Source: Cytospora piceicola (taxonomy: Eukaryota; Ascomycota; Sordariomycetes; Diaporthales; Cytosporaceae). From it: 64,000 nucleotides of DNA. The stretch lies in the NCBI GenBank assembly GCA_023375675.1, contig JALQBC010000013.1, forward strand, positions 310,001 through 374,000, in the 5' to 3' direction. Of the stretch, positions 36,701 through 47,791 are shown one piece after another. Position 1 is the stretch's first letter. Each line of letters begins with the position of its first letter. Under the pieces are notes generated by a model. It saw only the letters and a program-made list of their open reading frames with translations. It was not told where the DNA came from and did no database searches. A program made the position numbers and the translations under genes.

Positions 36701-37625
36701 GTCATCAGCTGCTAGGGACTACAGCTACTGGACTAAGACATACTTATGTAGATACCAAGATATTGATAGAAGTATACCCACTTCTGGGCCGTCGGGTATA
36801 TCAGGGGTACGTTTTGGGGGGATGATGTTTGAACTTAAGTAAGTGACTATATAAGTCGACAGATATTCTATCACGTTGCCTGCCATTCATATTAAGTGCT
36901 AAGCCGTTTTGTCTTGTGATACGGGGCTTATAATATGTTCTTTCTCCAGTTTTTTCTGTTTACTGTCTACTGATTCATTTTGTGTCTTGTTCTTCTTATC
37001 TTTCCCTTGTCTTTGCACCATAGGCTGCGCCTTCGAAAATTAGGTCTAGAGTCAGCCATACTGACCAACGTACAAAACTCCATACTGACCAATGCGTAGC
37101 TAGTCGAATTGCAGAGTCCCTGAATACCTAAGTATGTAATCTGTAATTACCAGGGCTGTCGAGCCTACAGGCAGCCTTGGTCCCTGGAGGGTTCGTATTA
37201 TTCTAAGAAGGATGTCAGACGGATATGATGGTCATGGCCATATCTGAGCCGTAGAGGTCAGACACCATTGCGTTCGTACGAGGTACACTTTCTGTGCTTA
37301 CTCTTGCTTCAATTGTCTCTACTCACGTGAAGTAGGATTTGCCATACCAAAGCATGTACGACTTTGTTGGACAAACACCCCAGATACTCGGCATTTCTTC
37401 ACACACACTGAACACCGTAGTTAACTATAATCCAGAGAGAATTGAAGTATCTCCACTTTTCAGAACGCAAAGAGGGACCTCGGGATGAATTACTGCAGTG
37501 ATGCGAGATGGGACAGGGTTAATCCGATGAGATAAGCTCGCGAGCTTATTGCAACATCACCACCAGCCCCTCTTAATCCCTGCTTGTCCTAGCATCGGCT
37601 TTCTACGCCATTTGATATCTTGATG

Positions 37626-37773
37626 ACGAAATGTATATGAGGGTTTTTGAAATAGCCGAAAGACAAGGCTTTGAAGGTGTTAGGTCTTCAGTAGTTCAAA
37701 ATATTGATTACGAAATGTATATAAGGACTTTGAAACAGTTGAAAGACAAGGCTTCGAAGGTTCAAGGTCTTCA
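37626..37773 (+). repeat. two-copy tandem duplication, 84-bp period
   Basis: The copies start at 37,626 and 37,710. Shared landmarks are ACGAAATGTATAT, GAAAGACAAGGCTT, CGAAGGT and AGGTCTTCA. The period is 84, a multiple of three, and both copies lie in one 76-codon frame, but that frame has no other sign of being a gene. Differences are mostly transitions. Confidence 0.6.
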
Positions 37774-38181
37774 ATGGCTATTACTTCTGGCCTTGAAGAA
37801 CCGCGGGGATCGCCCGATACAGAAGCTGAGAACCAATCTTGGAAGGGATTGGAGATACTAACATACATAGCTAGACGGAGCCGATTGAGTTCTTTCTCCT
37901 TCGTAGTTGGGGCCGTGTGATCCCTCCCCACAGGATCCCAACCTTCTCTCCACACATGTTTCCACTCCAGATGGTGGCATATCTGGGCATTGTGCCCTAT
38001 CCCCGCTCCATCAAGCTTACCGTGCCTGAACATCCCAATGACGGGCGCAATCCGGTTTGAAAACGGATCGTAAGAAGATACCGAACTGAGTGATATGCGA
38101 CGGGATCAAGCGTCGTTCGATAGGGAGGGTCCGGAAACCGGCAGACTTATCAAGACTGCAAGGCCCAGCATTCGAGGTTGA

Positions 38182-38188
38182 TATATAA
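38182..38188 (+). promoter_or_regulatory. TATA box of the GH3 gene
   Basis: TATATAA lies 87 bases before the GH3 start codon, a normal distance for a fungal TATA box with a short leader. No other gene starts nearby. Confidence 0.5.
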
Positions 38189-38268
38189 ACCGCCCTGTGC
38201 CTCTCGTCTTCGTTACTTGAGTCGAAGCTCTCTTCCTCACGGCTCCTAGCTCCCGTAGGATCGACAAC

Positions 38269-40645
38269 ATGAAGGCTCAAGCCATCCTTCACACTCTGCT
38301 GAAGGCAGGCCTTGTGGCCTCCCAGACCAACGACACATGGCCCCCTTCCGAAGTGCCATACTACGGCCTCAGCCCACCAGTCTATCCTACTCGTATGTAC
38401 TTTCCTCTGTGTGAAATGCTACTTGACTGTACTAACCTATTCAACGATAGCTGAGGGTAAAGGAAGTACCAGCAGCACATGGACAGCCGCCTACAAGAGG
38501 GCGAAAACTCTCGTGGCGCAGATGACCCTGGACGAGAAGAGCAACCTTACTCGAGGCTTCACCGGCTCATGTGTTGGTAATACTGGCACCGTCGAGCGCC
38601 TTGGAATCCCAGCGCTGTGCTTCGCAGATGCACCAGATGGCTTCCGAGGCCAGGAGTTCGTCTCTGCTTTCCCGGCCGGGATCCATGTTGCCGCGACTTT
38701 CGACAAGAAGCTCATGTACGACTACGGCAAGGCCATCGGCGAGCAATACTACGCCAAGGGTGTCAACGTTGCCCTGGGTCCTGTTGCCGGTCCATCCGGA
38801 CGCATGGCCCGGGGCGGCCGGAACTGGGAGAGTCTGTCGAACGACCCGTACCTCGCCGCCGTCGGCATGGGCGCCGTCACCAAGGGCATCCAGGACCAGG
38901 GCGTGATCGCCACCCCGAAGCACTTCCTGGTCAACGAGCAGGAGTACCGCCGGTTCAAGGGCCACGCCGGCGAGGCCATCAGCTCCGACGTGGACGACAG
39001 GACCCTGCACGAGCTCTACTCGTTCCCCTTCATGGACGCCCTGCGCGAGGGCGCCGGCGCGGTCCTCTGCGGCTACAACCGCGCGAACCAGAGCTACGTC
39101 TGCCAGAACTCCAAGCTGCTCAACGGGATCCTCAAGACCGAGCTGGGCTTCGAGGGCTTCGTCGTGAGCGACTGGTCCGCGCAGAACACGGGCATTGCGT
39201 CGGCCAACGCGGGGCTGGACATTGTGATGCCTAATGGGGGCTACTGGGGCGCCAACCTGACCGACGCTGTCAAGAACGGGTCCGTCAGCACGACCCGTCT
39301 TGACGATATGGCTACTCGCGTGCTGGCTAGCTTCTACTACTTGCACCAGCAGAACACCTTCCCCAGTCCGTCGGTTTACACCAGCACGCAGAAGCATTTT
39401 GCGGTCAATGCGCAGCAGTGGGACCACGCTGGTCTTATCCACGAGATCGGTGCGGCGGGTATCGTGCTCGTGAAGAATGTTGACAATACCTTGCCTTTGA
39501 AGAGCCCCAAGTTCCTAAACATCTACGGGTACGACGCGACGACGAAGGCGGTTCCGTGGGAAAACCCGTCTCGTTTCGGTGGAGGGTACGAGGTCAACTT
39601 CGGATGGAACACTCTCAACGGCACTCTGATCACCGGCGGCGGTTCCGGAAGCAACTCGCCGCCATATGTGTATGACCCCTTTATGGCCATCTCGGAGAGG
39701 ATCCGTAAAGACCGGGGAACTCTGCGATGGGACTTCTGGTCCGAGAACCCTTCGCCTGCGTACTCCAACGCCGAGCACTGCCTGGTGTTCATCAATGCCT
39801 ACGCGTCTGAGTCGTTTGACCGGACGACGTTGAAGGATGAGTTCAGCGACAATCTGGTCAGAAACACTGCTGCGAACTGCTCCAGCACGATCGTTGTCAT
39901 CCACAATGCGGGAATCCGCGTCGTCGACGAGTGGGTCGACAACCCCAACGTCACCGCGATCATCTTCGCCGGACTCCCGGGCCAGGAAGCAGGCAGCTCC
40001 CTCGTCTCCGTGCTCTACGGCGACATCAACCCGTCTGGACGACTCCCCTTCACCGTCGCCAAGAACGAAAGCGACTACGGTCATCTCCTCAACTCTACCG
40101 TCTCGGCCGACTACTTCCCGGCTGTCAACTTCACAGAGGGGCTGTTTATTGATTACAAATACTTCGAGAAGGAGGGCATCGAGCCACAGTACGAGTTTGG
40201 TTTCGGGCTTAGCTACACGACCTTTGAATACGGCGACTTGACCACGTCTCTAGTTGGAAAGGCTGACAACGAAACCTTCGCCGAATACCCCGATCCGAGC
40301 GTGGCTATCATCCAGGGCGGCCACCCCGAGCTATGGGACATCCTTGCTGTGGTCAAGTGCACCGTGGCGAACTCGGGAGAGGTCGATGGCGCCGAGGTCG
40401 CTCAATTGTATATCGGAATCCCGTACGACGACGACACCCCCACGAAGCAGCTGCGTGGGTTCCAGCGTCTTGGGCCCCTGGCACCTACTCAGACCGGACA
40501 GGCTGCGTTCGAGCTGACTAGGAGGGACTTGAGCATCTGGGATGTCACGGCTCAGCAGTGGAGGCTGCCCAGGGGAGAGTATCAGATCTTTGTGGGGGCT
40601 AGCAGTAGGGACTTGAGGCTTAACGGAACCTTCACGATTGAGTGA
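38269..40645 (+). CDS. GH3 beta-glucosidase, secreted
   Basis: Two exons, 38269-38392 and 38451-40645, encode 772 residues. The intron starts GTATGT, has an ACTAAC branch site and ends GATAG; splicing restores PPVYPTPEGKG, the usual GH3 N-terminal motif. A short signal peptide is likely (MKAQAILHTLLKAGLVASQ). The GH3 N-terminal barrel holds RNWESLSNDPY, KHFLVNEQEYRR and the nucleophile Asp282 in GFVVSDW. The GH3 C-terminal domain and a fibronectin type III-like domain follow (VDGAEVAQLYIG ... KQLRGFQRL). The enzyme hydrolyses terminal beta-glucosyl residues from cellobiose and oligosaccharides, completing cellulose breakdown. Several N-glycosylation sequons (for example NQSY, NLT) fit secretion. 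Length is in the family range. Confidence 0.93.
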
Positions 40646-40905
40646 TTAGGCCGCTTCAAAACAGGAGAATACCCTAGGGTAGTGCGTTAGGTTACAACTA
40701 GCAATATTACTGGTTGCTTTCTATTTGATTATCCGTATACTCTAATCATAGTTCTGAGCCAAACAGCCTCCCCCGATAGTCTGTCTCAACTCACATTGCA
40801 ATGGCTCTATGGACACACCCTAGGTAGGTAGTATGCGTGAAGCCACTCTCTGACCATATATATAGATTGGCTCAGGACTGCTGGACATTGCGACAGCTTG
40901 ATTAA

Positions 40906-41328
40906 CACAACCAAAGACAATGTAGCAATACTTCCACATCGATTAGTAATATTGCGAAGAGTACCCCGGATCTGCAACCGAACGATATAGTTGCGATCGA
41001 CGCAGCTTCGGTTTGTAGTTCGCTATCTAAAAGAGTCAGCCCCCCATTCCACATTTGCTGTCTTCCCTTAGGTCGACTGCGTGATCGTTACCGATCTATA
41101 TTCGAAGGGAGACTAGAGAACCAGAGAAATCTTCTGGTTGGACTTGGAGAGTTTGAAGAGCTTGTTATAGAGTCATCTGATAAGATTACTGTCAAAGTTG
41201 TCGATCGCTGGGAACTTTTGGCGACAGCCCAGCTGACTATTTCTTGGAAGGACTGTCTGGGTCTCATACCAACTTCTTCAGATACAGTAGCGGAATTCGT
41301 GAAGGCTGCCGATAAACAAGCGAGCTAA
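40906..41328 (+). pseudogene. open frame without start, gene fragment
   Basis: From the TAA at 40,903 to TAA 41,326-41,328 one plus frame stays open for 140 codons with protein-like composition but no ATG. Readable parts are NIAKSTPDLQPNDIVAIDAA, LENQRNLLVGLGEFEELVIE and VDRWELLATAQLTISW. A CTTCCCTTAG acceptor-like site lies inside at 41,062-41,071. It may be the last exon of a gene whose upstream exons are lost, or a decayed pseudogene; a stop and no donor-bearing exon are visible just upstream. The family is not recognised. Confidence 0.35.
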
Positions 41329-41953
41329 TATCATAAGACATGACAATGCTAATTTGCACATGTTCCATCGCACCGTAAACCAAATCAATCACGGTAATGG
41401 TCAGGTTGCGGTTTCTAGATGTCATACTCGGTGTTGATTGTATCAACAGATATGGATTCTTGTCAATAGGAATATACCTCGTCCCCCTTATTTTGATTTC
41501 TAATCCTCCGCGGAGGACTTGCTCTTATCTTTAATCGAATTTTCCTGTGCGGTAAATATGCAACTTGGTCCATCTGGTGTTGGAACGTGGACCGTCGGCA
41601 CTCAACGACCGGGCGGGAGCACTTAAGTGCACAAGCGGCTATACCAGTGCCATTTCTGTCATAATCTCATCATTCGAGGCTGAACATACTTCGACCAACA
41701 CTGTCTTTCTTGCCCTCACAGTTGCATGCCGCTCGCGGTCTCTCCTTTCGTATGAAAATGTACTGGGTGAGAGATGGAAGCCGCGACTTGTGCAGTGTCA
41801 ACAATTGAGTTTATCAGAGAGCCACTTCGTGTTTGCCTCGTTTTTGACTTTGGGTGGCTTGCGTGTTGGTCGTCTCTATTATTCCGGCGAGCAACAACCA
41901 TCACCTATATCTACTTATACAATCAGCTTACAAGCGCCAGCATCATCATCATC

Positions 41954-44388
41954 ATGGAGGAGCAGGATCAACCACAACCTGGAGAACCCGTCGCCTCGTC
42001 CTCCCAAGGGCAACCAGAGGCAGACCCTATGACCACCTCATTGGTGGCAATTCACGCGGATGCATTGAAAGCGAAATACATCGCCCTCGACCAAGCTGCC
42101 ATTGATGCGGAACTTGCTGGCCGTGACGCGGTTGCATTAGCCTGCTACAAAGAGATAATCGAGCTGAAGATCCAGGACTATGGCGAGTCGTCGGGTGAGA
42201 CCGCCTATACGCTCGACAATCTTGGCACGGCGTATGCCGAGTGGGGAGAGCTTGCCGAGGCAGAGGACTGTCTCGTGAGGGCCATGAAGGCCAGGGATCT
42301 TATCGCCCTGACCAACCGTTCGGACCATGAGGCGTCCCTGGACGCCGCCCAGACCCATGAGTCCTTGGGAAGGCTCTACGAAAGAACGGAGAGACCCGAC
42401 GACGCGAGAAAAGTCCGCTTAAGGGGTCGGGTTGTAGGCACCATATTCTGCGGGGAACTAGACGTAAGTATCTCGAGATTTCACACTCGACTATTGCTGA
42501 CCCTCCATCGCAGTGCGCCCAGCATTTTCCCAACGAGCAGGATATGTGGAGCTGTCGGTGTAACTGTATCTTCTACTGCAGCCAGGACTGCCTGAGGTCT
42601 GACTACAATAAAAGACACTGGATGTACTGCACGGACGAAAGCACAGCCCCAATGAGAGGGAGAATTGGAAATCTAATGCAACATCTAGCAGCGGTCGAAA
42701 ACGCAAACAAGTCAGCCGAGTCAAAGGAACTGGCGGTCGTGGAGGCACCCGAGGCCGGCCCATCTACTGAGGGGCAGAAGGAAACCACCGAAGCTCCTGT
42801 ACCAGCGAAGAAGAAAAACAGGAAGAAAAAGAAGAAGAAGAAAGGTGGTGCTGGCAGTAACGAACCGGGCCCAACCATCGCTGGCGAAAGAGCTAATGAC
42901 GAACCTCGGACCATGATCGAGGAGGCTAATGACGAGCATCAGACCACAGCCGAGGAAGCTAAAGACGCTACACAGATGGCCGAAGATGATACGTGTCCTG
43001 GAGACCAGGCGGTTGAGGAACCCCCTCAGTCACAGCCTCCAGCAAGCATAAAGCCCGAGACAATTGACATAAAACCGGTCGAGACAGAGGTCCACCGAGA
43101 CAGCTCTCTACTTCAAGACCAACCCGGGCACAGCGAGGTTGAGATGACACCTTCGTCAGCCACAATGTCCGAAGATGACCAGTCCACCATCTCCGCTGAG
43201 GAGCAAGAAGGTGACAGCGTGCAGAGTCATCAGATTCCAAGCGCGAGCAGCCCCAAGTCAGTGAAGAAGAAAGCCCAGAAGCAGCCACCCCGGAAACAAG
43301 CCCCGCAAATAAGCTATCAGAAGTGGGAGAAGGCGACCAAGGCAAACAAGTCCAAGAACAAGAAGAAAGCAGGGAAGAAATCCAAAGACCCTGTTGTTGC
43401 CAGTTCTTCCACTGTCGAAGATCAAGGAAAGAAGTTTGAGCCTCTAATAGGGAACCCCGTCGTCGAGGCAACTCGGCCAGCCGAAGGTCAGGAAGAGGAG
43501 AGCTTCGTAATTCGGGAAGATGATACCGCGTTGACGGACCTTCTCCCTGCCCAAGACGAAGGAAAGGGGATCGAGCTTCCGATAAGGGATGCAGCCGTGG
43601 AGGGAAACTGGCCCGCTGGGAGTCAGGAAGAGGAGAGCTTCGTAACTCGGGAAGATGATACCGTGTTGACGGAGCTTCTCCCTGCCCAAGACGAAGGAAA
43701 GGGGATCGAGCTTTCGATAAGGGATGCAGCCGTGGAGGGAAACTGGCCCGCTGGAAGTCAGGAAGAGGAGAGCATGCTGACTCAGGAAGACGGTACTGTG
43801 TTGCTGCTTTATTCTGACGAAGAACCAGAGGAGACGAGCATGTCTCAAGATGTTGGATGGCAAGTTTCGGGGGCGACAGAATTTGCCGAAGACCACAGGG
43901 ACATTAGCCAGCTTCAGGCCGAGGGTCCGGTCATTTCGGTTAAGCCGTCTGATGAAGGGAAGAAGGAAATCCGCGACCCTGAGAGTAAGGGCTCGGTCGT
44001 GACAGAACTCCCACCGACACCTCCACCTGAGCTAAAGGACACCGACAAGCCGAAGAAGAAGAAGAAACCGGTAGTGGTCGCGCGGACCCCAGTGGTCCCT
44101 TGGAATCAAGAAGGTGCTTCCGGCGCGGCCCCGTGGTTTCGAAGCCCTGGTAATTCTTGGTCTCTTCAGTGCTCTTGCAATGCCAACCCCGCGTACGCGC
44201 CATATCAGCAACCCGTACTCGGCCACTATGCGCTTGATGGACAGTTCTACCCTCACCATGCTCTGCCCCAGGCACAGCAGCAGGGGGTAATGTGGCCCCC
44301 GGGTGGTGGATACCCGCCCCCGGGAGGTCCCTCGTTTCGACCACAGGCTTCCTCATTCATGCCTGGTGAGGCTTATCATCAATCTTGA
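41954..44388 (+). CDS. TPR plus MYND-type zinc finger protein
   Basis: Two exons, 41954-42463 and 42514-44388, encode 794 residues; the 50-base intron runs GTAAGT to CGCAG in phase 0. Residues about 35-150 form TPR-like helical pairs (YTLDNLGTAYAEWGELAEAE). A MYND-type finger spans about 166-210: Cys166, Cys171, Cys184/186/188, Cys192, Cys196, His206 and Cys210, with YCSQDC and HWMYC as the clearest part. The intron falls inside the finger. The remainder is disordered: KKKNRKKKKKKKG, long acidic stretches, a 45-residue tandem repeat and a Pro/Gln-rich C-terminus (GGGYPPPGG). TPR and MYND both mediate protein-protein contacts; no enzyme domain is seen. The ATG at 41,954 starts the TPR frame directly; earlier in-frame starts would lie in the leader. 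Confidence 0.8.
43465..43810 (+). repeat. in-gene 135-bp tandem repeat (45 residues)
   Basis: Two and a half copies of a 135-base unit lie inside the TPR-MYND gene. GAGGGAAACTGGCCCGCTGG recurs at 43,600 and 43,735, and the encoded core is SQEEESFVTREDDTVLTELL followed by PAQDEGKGIEL. Copies differ by only a few bases, so the duplication is recent; the first copy is the most diverged. The period keeps frame. Confidence 0.85.
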
Positions 44389-44874
44389 ACTGGACGACTT
44401 TCTTTGTGACAATGGACGGAGAAGGTGTGGTTAAGACGGGGCGAGGAAGGGTCATTATGGTACAGACCGCAGTTTAAGAGCGTATGGGGCGATGCTGAGT
44501 TGGGTAAAATAAAATAGCGTAGGATGGACCCAATCCAAAAGTTATGATTGTCAGAGTTCCCTAACCCACACCAGAATAGGGCGTCATGACTGTGATGGTT
44601 CGTGGGCGTGCTCACCGAGAACACCGGACCACCGATGGTTCCCTGGCCATATTCGTTGCCATCCAGTTCATCGTCCGAGAAGTGTCCTGGATGCGCATAG
44701 ATATCGTTTGAGGGGTAACCTCTTCCGGGAAGGTTCGATAAGTTGGGCGCGGGTGTCAATTGTAAGAGCTTTTAGACCAAGCTTGGGTAATATTTTGTTT
44801 TATAACATAAGGCAACCAGTTATAGGTCAGTCTCCCAATCCCGACCTCGCCAGGTTTCCGGCACCATTTCCCAT
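44389..44874. other. convergent intergenic region
   Basis: About 490 bases lie between the 3' ends of the MYND gene (plus) and the TspO gene (minus), so this must hold both 3' untranslated regions. No further gene is seen. Confidence 0.5.
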
Positions 44875-45538
44875 TTACTCGGTTTTAGCTCCCTTGCCCG
44901 TCAAGTCCCACTTGTTGACATGGCTGACGCCCAAACACAAGTAGGTCGCGAATCCGAGCCAGCCGAGATAGGGCACCATGCAGTAGGCCGAGACGGTATC
45001 CACGGAGCTCCAGAGGTAGGTGAGATAGACGTTCGTCGCCACGAGGGCCAGGATGTCCGCAGTCGCCGCCACGGGCTTCTTCAGGCCGAAGAACAGCGGC
45101 GTCCAGATGAGGTTCAGGGCAAGCTGGACGGAGTAGACGGTGGAGGCGTGCCTAGTGGTGGCGATCACGGCAGGAGAGGCGAAGGGTGAGGTGCCGAGGG
45201 TCCAGGCGCGGTGGGAGGCGTAGCCCATGAGGCCGTAGAGAACCGTCCAGACGGGACCGAAGATCCAGCCTGGTGGGGCCAGTGGTGGTTGGCGGAGGGC
45301 CGCGTATGTTCCCTTCGTTTCTTTTCCTAGGTGGAGCGTTAGTAAGAAGCGCGGCCTGTGTCATACATATATATCGGTGTAAATGTTGTCAAACTTCAAG
45401 GGGGCGGGCCCTGGGCCCAAACTCACTGGAGATACCAATGCCCACAGCGCTGCCAAGGAAGATTGGCAAGACAACCGACGCCGGTTTGTTGGCGAAGATC
45501 TGGTCCGGGATTGTCAGTGCTGGTATGTAGGTCGTCAT
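44875..45538 (-). CDS. TspO/MBR family membrane protein
   Basis: Two exons, 45538-45427 and 45326-44875, give 187 residues; the 100-base intron runs GTGAGT to CCTAG. After a short N-terminal helix (SVVLPIFLGSAVGIGIS) the protein has the family signature APPGWIFGPVWTVLYGLMGY at about residues 57-76 and four more hydrophobic helices, including LALNLIWTPLFFGLKKP. That matches the five-helix TspO/peripheral benzodiazepine receptor fold. The family binds porphyrins, sterols and similar ligands in outer mitochondrial or other membranes; in fungi the role is poorly known. The upstream ATG gives a complete family-length protein, so the longer spliced model is preferred over the intronless 117-residue frame. 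Its promoter is shared with the dehydrogenase that diverges from it. Confidence 0.9.
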
Positions 45539-46218
45539 TGTGTAAGTTTTGGTGGTCTGGTATTTTGTGTGATGCAGTCTTCACAAGATTCAGGATCATG
45601 AGAGTGTCGTGAATCTTATAGTGAATACCGTCGAATATGTGGACTGAGGTTTCGGAAATTATAACACGTCACTTCGGATAGGTGAACGTACCGAGGTCCG
45701 TAGATGTAAAAGCCCCCCCCCCCCACTAGAGGTGTCAGGGTTATTCTGGTGTAGGCATTTACGCCCCCCCCCTATACCCCCTATATAAGAAGAGGAGTTG
45801 CAGTGCAGACCCTGCGCTCATGACATCTACAGTCGATATTCATATGTTTAGTCAGGGATGTGTGTACATCATTTCTTTGAATTCCGTCGGGTTTAGATCG
45901 AGCCGAAAGTATAATCATCAATCGATGAGTACTAAAGTATTCAGCCATCATCATTCAATGCCGTCGGGTTTCGATCGACCCGGTGCTCATAGGCAGATCC
46001 AAGCACAAGGACACCAAGTTCGCCTCTCCAGGATTCCATGCTCAGGCGCCCCAAGGTCGTCCCTTATCAAGCCACTCGATAACCCTCTGTTCTGTCTCTA
46101 TTACCTCTCTTCGGCTATCATCAAACAGCCCAGACCACCTTCATCCTCATACTACTGAACAACTGGCTGCCTGTAATTCATATCACAATTTATCTTGCAA
46201 TTAAATACAATTGACACC
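45539..46218. promoter_or_regulatory. divergent promoter, TspO (-) and SDR (+)
   Basis: This 680-base interval lies between two divergently transcribed genes and must hold both promoters. It has two poly-C runs (about 45,713-45,724 and 45,765-45,773) and a TATATAA at 45,782-45,788 on the plus strand, about 430 bases before the SDR ATG. Whether that TATA is used is unknown. Confidence 0.45.
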
Positions 46219-47157
46219 ATGTGGCCATTCAGTGGAGGCGTAAGCTTCACAGCCAGCAACATTCCGTCCCTCGAAGGGAAAGTCATCCTCGTCACCGGTG
46301 GAAATATCGGCTTGGGAAAGCAATCCGTGCTCGAATTCGCCCGTCACGGAGCCAAGGAGATCTGGCTCGCCTCGAGGTCCGCCGAGAAGGCCGACCAGGC
46401 GATCCAGGACATCAAGAAGGAAGTCCCCGACGCCAACATCAAGCCCCTCAGCCTCGACCTGACCGACCTCGAGTCGGTCAGGAACGCGGCCCGCACCTTC
46501 GCCCAGTCCTCGCAGCAGCTCGACATCCTGCTGCTCAACGCCGGCATCATGGCCTCGCCCGCCGGCCTGACCAAGGACGGCTACGAGGTCCAGTTCGGCA
46601 CCAACCACGTGGGCCACGCCCTGCTCACCAAGCTCCTGACGCCCGTCCTCGACAGGACGGCCGCCCGGCCCGGCTCGGACGTGCGCGTCGTGGTCCTGAC
46701 CTCGTCGGGGGCCGCCTTCGCGCCCGCGGGCGGCATCCAGTACGACACCCTCCGGACCACGGCCGAGGGCATGAGCACGTGGACGCGCTACGGGCAGAGC
46801 AAGCTCGCCAACGCGCTGTTCGCGCGCCAGCTGGCCAAGGAGCGCCCGTCGTGGACCACCGCCGCCGTCCACCCGGGCGTGGTCAACACAAACCTGGGCC
46901 AGCACGTCGGGAACATGCACTGGGTCTTCGGCCAGCTGATGCGGCTCGCCAGCCTGGTCCTGACGACGGTGGAGGCGGGCACGCGGAACCAGCTGTGGGC
47001 GGCGGCGGCGCCGAGGGCCGACGTCAAGTCCGGCGAGATGTACTTCCCCGTGGGGGACCTGACGGGGGGCCACAGGGGCCCGTATTACAACGACGATGCG
47101 CTGGCCAAGAAGTTGTGGGACTGGACGGAGGGCGAGCTTGAGGGCCAGGCGATTTGA
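46219..47157 (+). CDS. short-chain dehydrogenase/reductase
   Basis: A single exon of 312 residues; the ATG at 46,219 (ACACCATGT) is the first methionine of the frame. It has the Rossmann NAD(P)-binding motif TGGNIGLG (residues 26-33), NAGIM (107-111), the catalytic serine in LTSSG (162-163), and YGQSK (Tyr191, Lys195). This is a classical SDR. Similarity in layout to retinol dehydrogenase/WWOX-like fungal SDRs suggests NADP(H)-dependent oxidoreduction of a lipophilic alcohol or ketone, but the substrate cannot be told. GC content in third positions is very high. The start is divergent from TspO. Confidence 0.92.
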   Translation: MWPFSGGVSFTASNIPSLEGKVILVTGGNIGLGKQSVLEFARHGAKEIWLASRSAEKADQAIQDIKKEVPDANIKPLSLDLTDLESVRNAARTFAQSSQQLDILLLNAGIMASPAGLTKDGYEVQFGTNHVGHALLTKLLTPVLDRTAARPGSDVRVVVLTSSGAAFAPAGGIQYDTLRTTAEGMSTWTRYGQSKLANALFARQLAKERPSWTTAAVHPGVVNTNLGQHVGNMHWVFGQLMRLASLVLTTVEAGTRNQLWAAAAPRADVKSGEMYFPVGDLTGGHRGPYYNDDALAKKLWDWTEGELEGQAI

Positions 47158-47791
47158 GCTTTGTTCTTTATTCCACGGCGCGGGATGGATACCATGTATG
47201 TATGTTTACACTTTGAGTTCAACGTTGAGATGGAGATGGAAACTGTGGTCAACTGGCCCCAGTCGTTGGTTGACTGCATTGACGATCCACGTCTGTTGGT
47301 TGCTAGCCCCAGGCCATGCTGCATCTGTCACACTTAGTCTCATGATAGCCCCATAGTTTTCACTGCAGATTTGTTTTTGTACTTATTGACGAGGAAATGT
47401 CACTTCAGTTCAAAGGCGCACCACAACGATACGTACTTATGTACAACTTAGCACCTACAGTAGGTAAGCGTGGCTGCGTGGCAAGCGCAACGGCTACACC
47501 GGAGCTTCCGATCCGGCGGGTCTATAGCGCTGTGGACAGTGATTGGTGTCCCCCAAAGGGGGCGCCTGGTCACTGGGGCGTCAGCGTCATCCAAGCGTCG
47601 AACCCACTGTAGGGACAGCGATTGATGATTACATTTGCAGCCCACTTTGGGCCGCCTGGAGAACAATCGTAGACTATATAGATTTAGAGTCGTCCATGTT
47701 CGCCACTCAGAGTCTGCTTCACCATTTCTTACCACAACGAACATGCAAACACCTGCTCGCGGCTGTTTACGTTCCAATCTCACATCACACA
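47158..47791. other. intergenic, promoter of the next gene
   Basis: No gene was seen in this 630-base gap. The following reading frame extends back to about 47,543 but without a convincing start. An ATG at 47,696 in the same frame is an alternative start of the membrane protein. Confidence 0.45.

Larger units (their letters stand above)
33713..38268. other. 4.5-kb gene-free interval
   Basis: No convincing gene was found. A purine tract of GAG/GAGGAG repeats occupies about 34,496-34,550 and produces a spurious acidic frame. The upstream part is AT-richer than the genes around it. A short tandem duplication (37,626-37,773) and the promoter of the GH3 gene (from about 37.9 kb) lie at the right end. 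A CCCTCCCCACAGG stretch near 37,921 resembles CreA-type GC boxes; this is suggestive only. Confidence 0.5.

Noticed and set aside
38567..39442. 291-codon minus-strand frame
   Set aside because: It lies entirely antisense to the GH3 beta-glucosidase, whose catalytic motifs are intact on the plus strand.
46201..47073. 290-codon minus and 306-codon plus alternative frames
   Set aside because: Both are shadows of the high-GC SDR gene; only the frame from 46,219 has the TGGNIGLG and YGQSK motifs.
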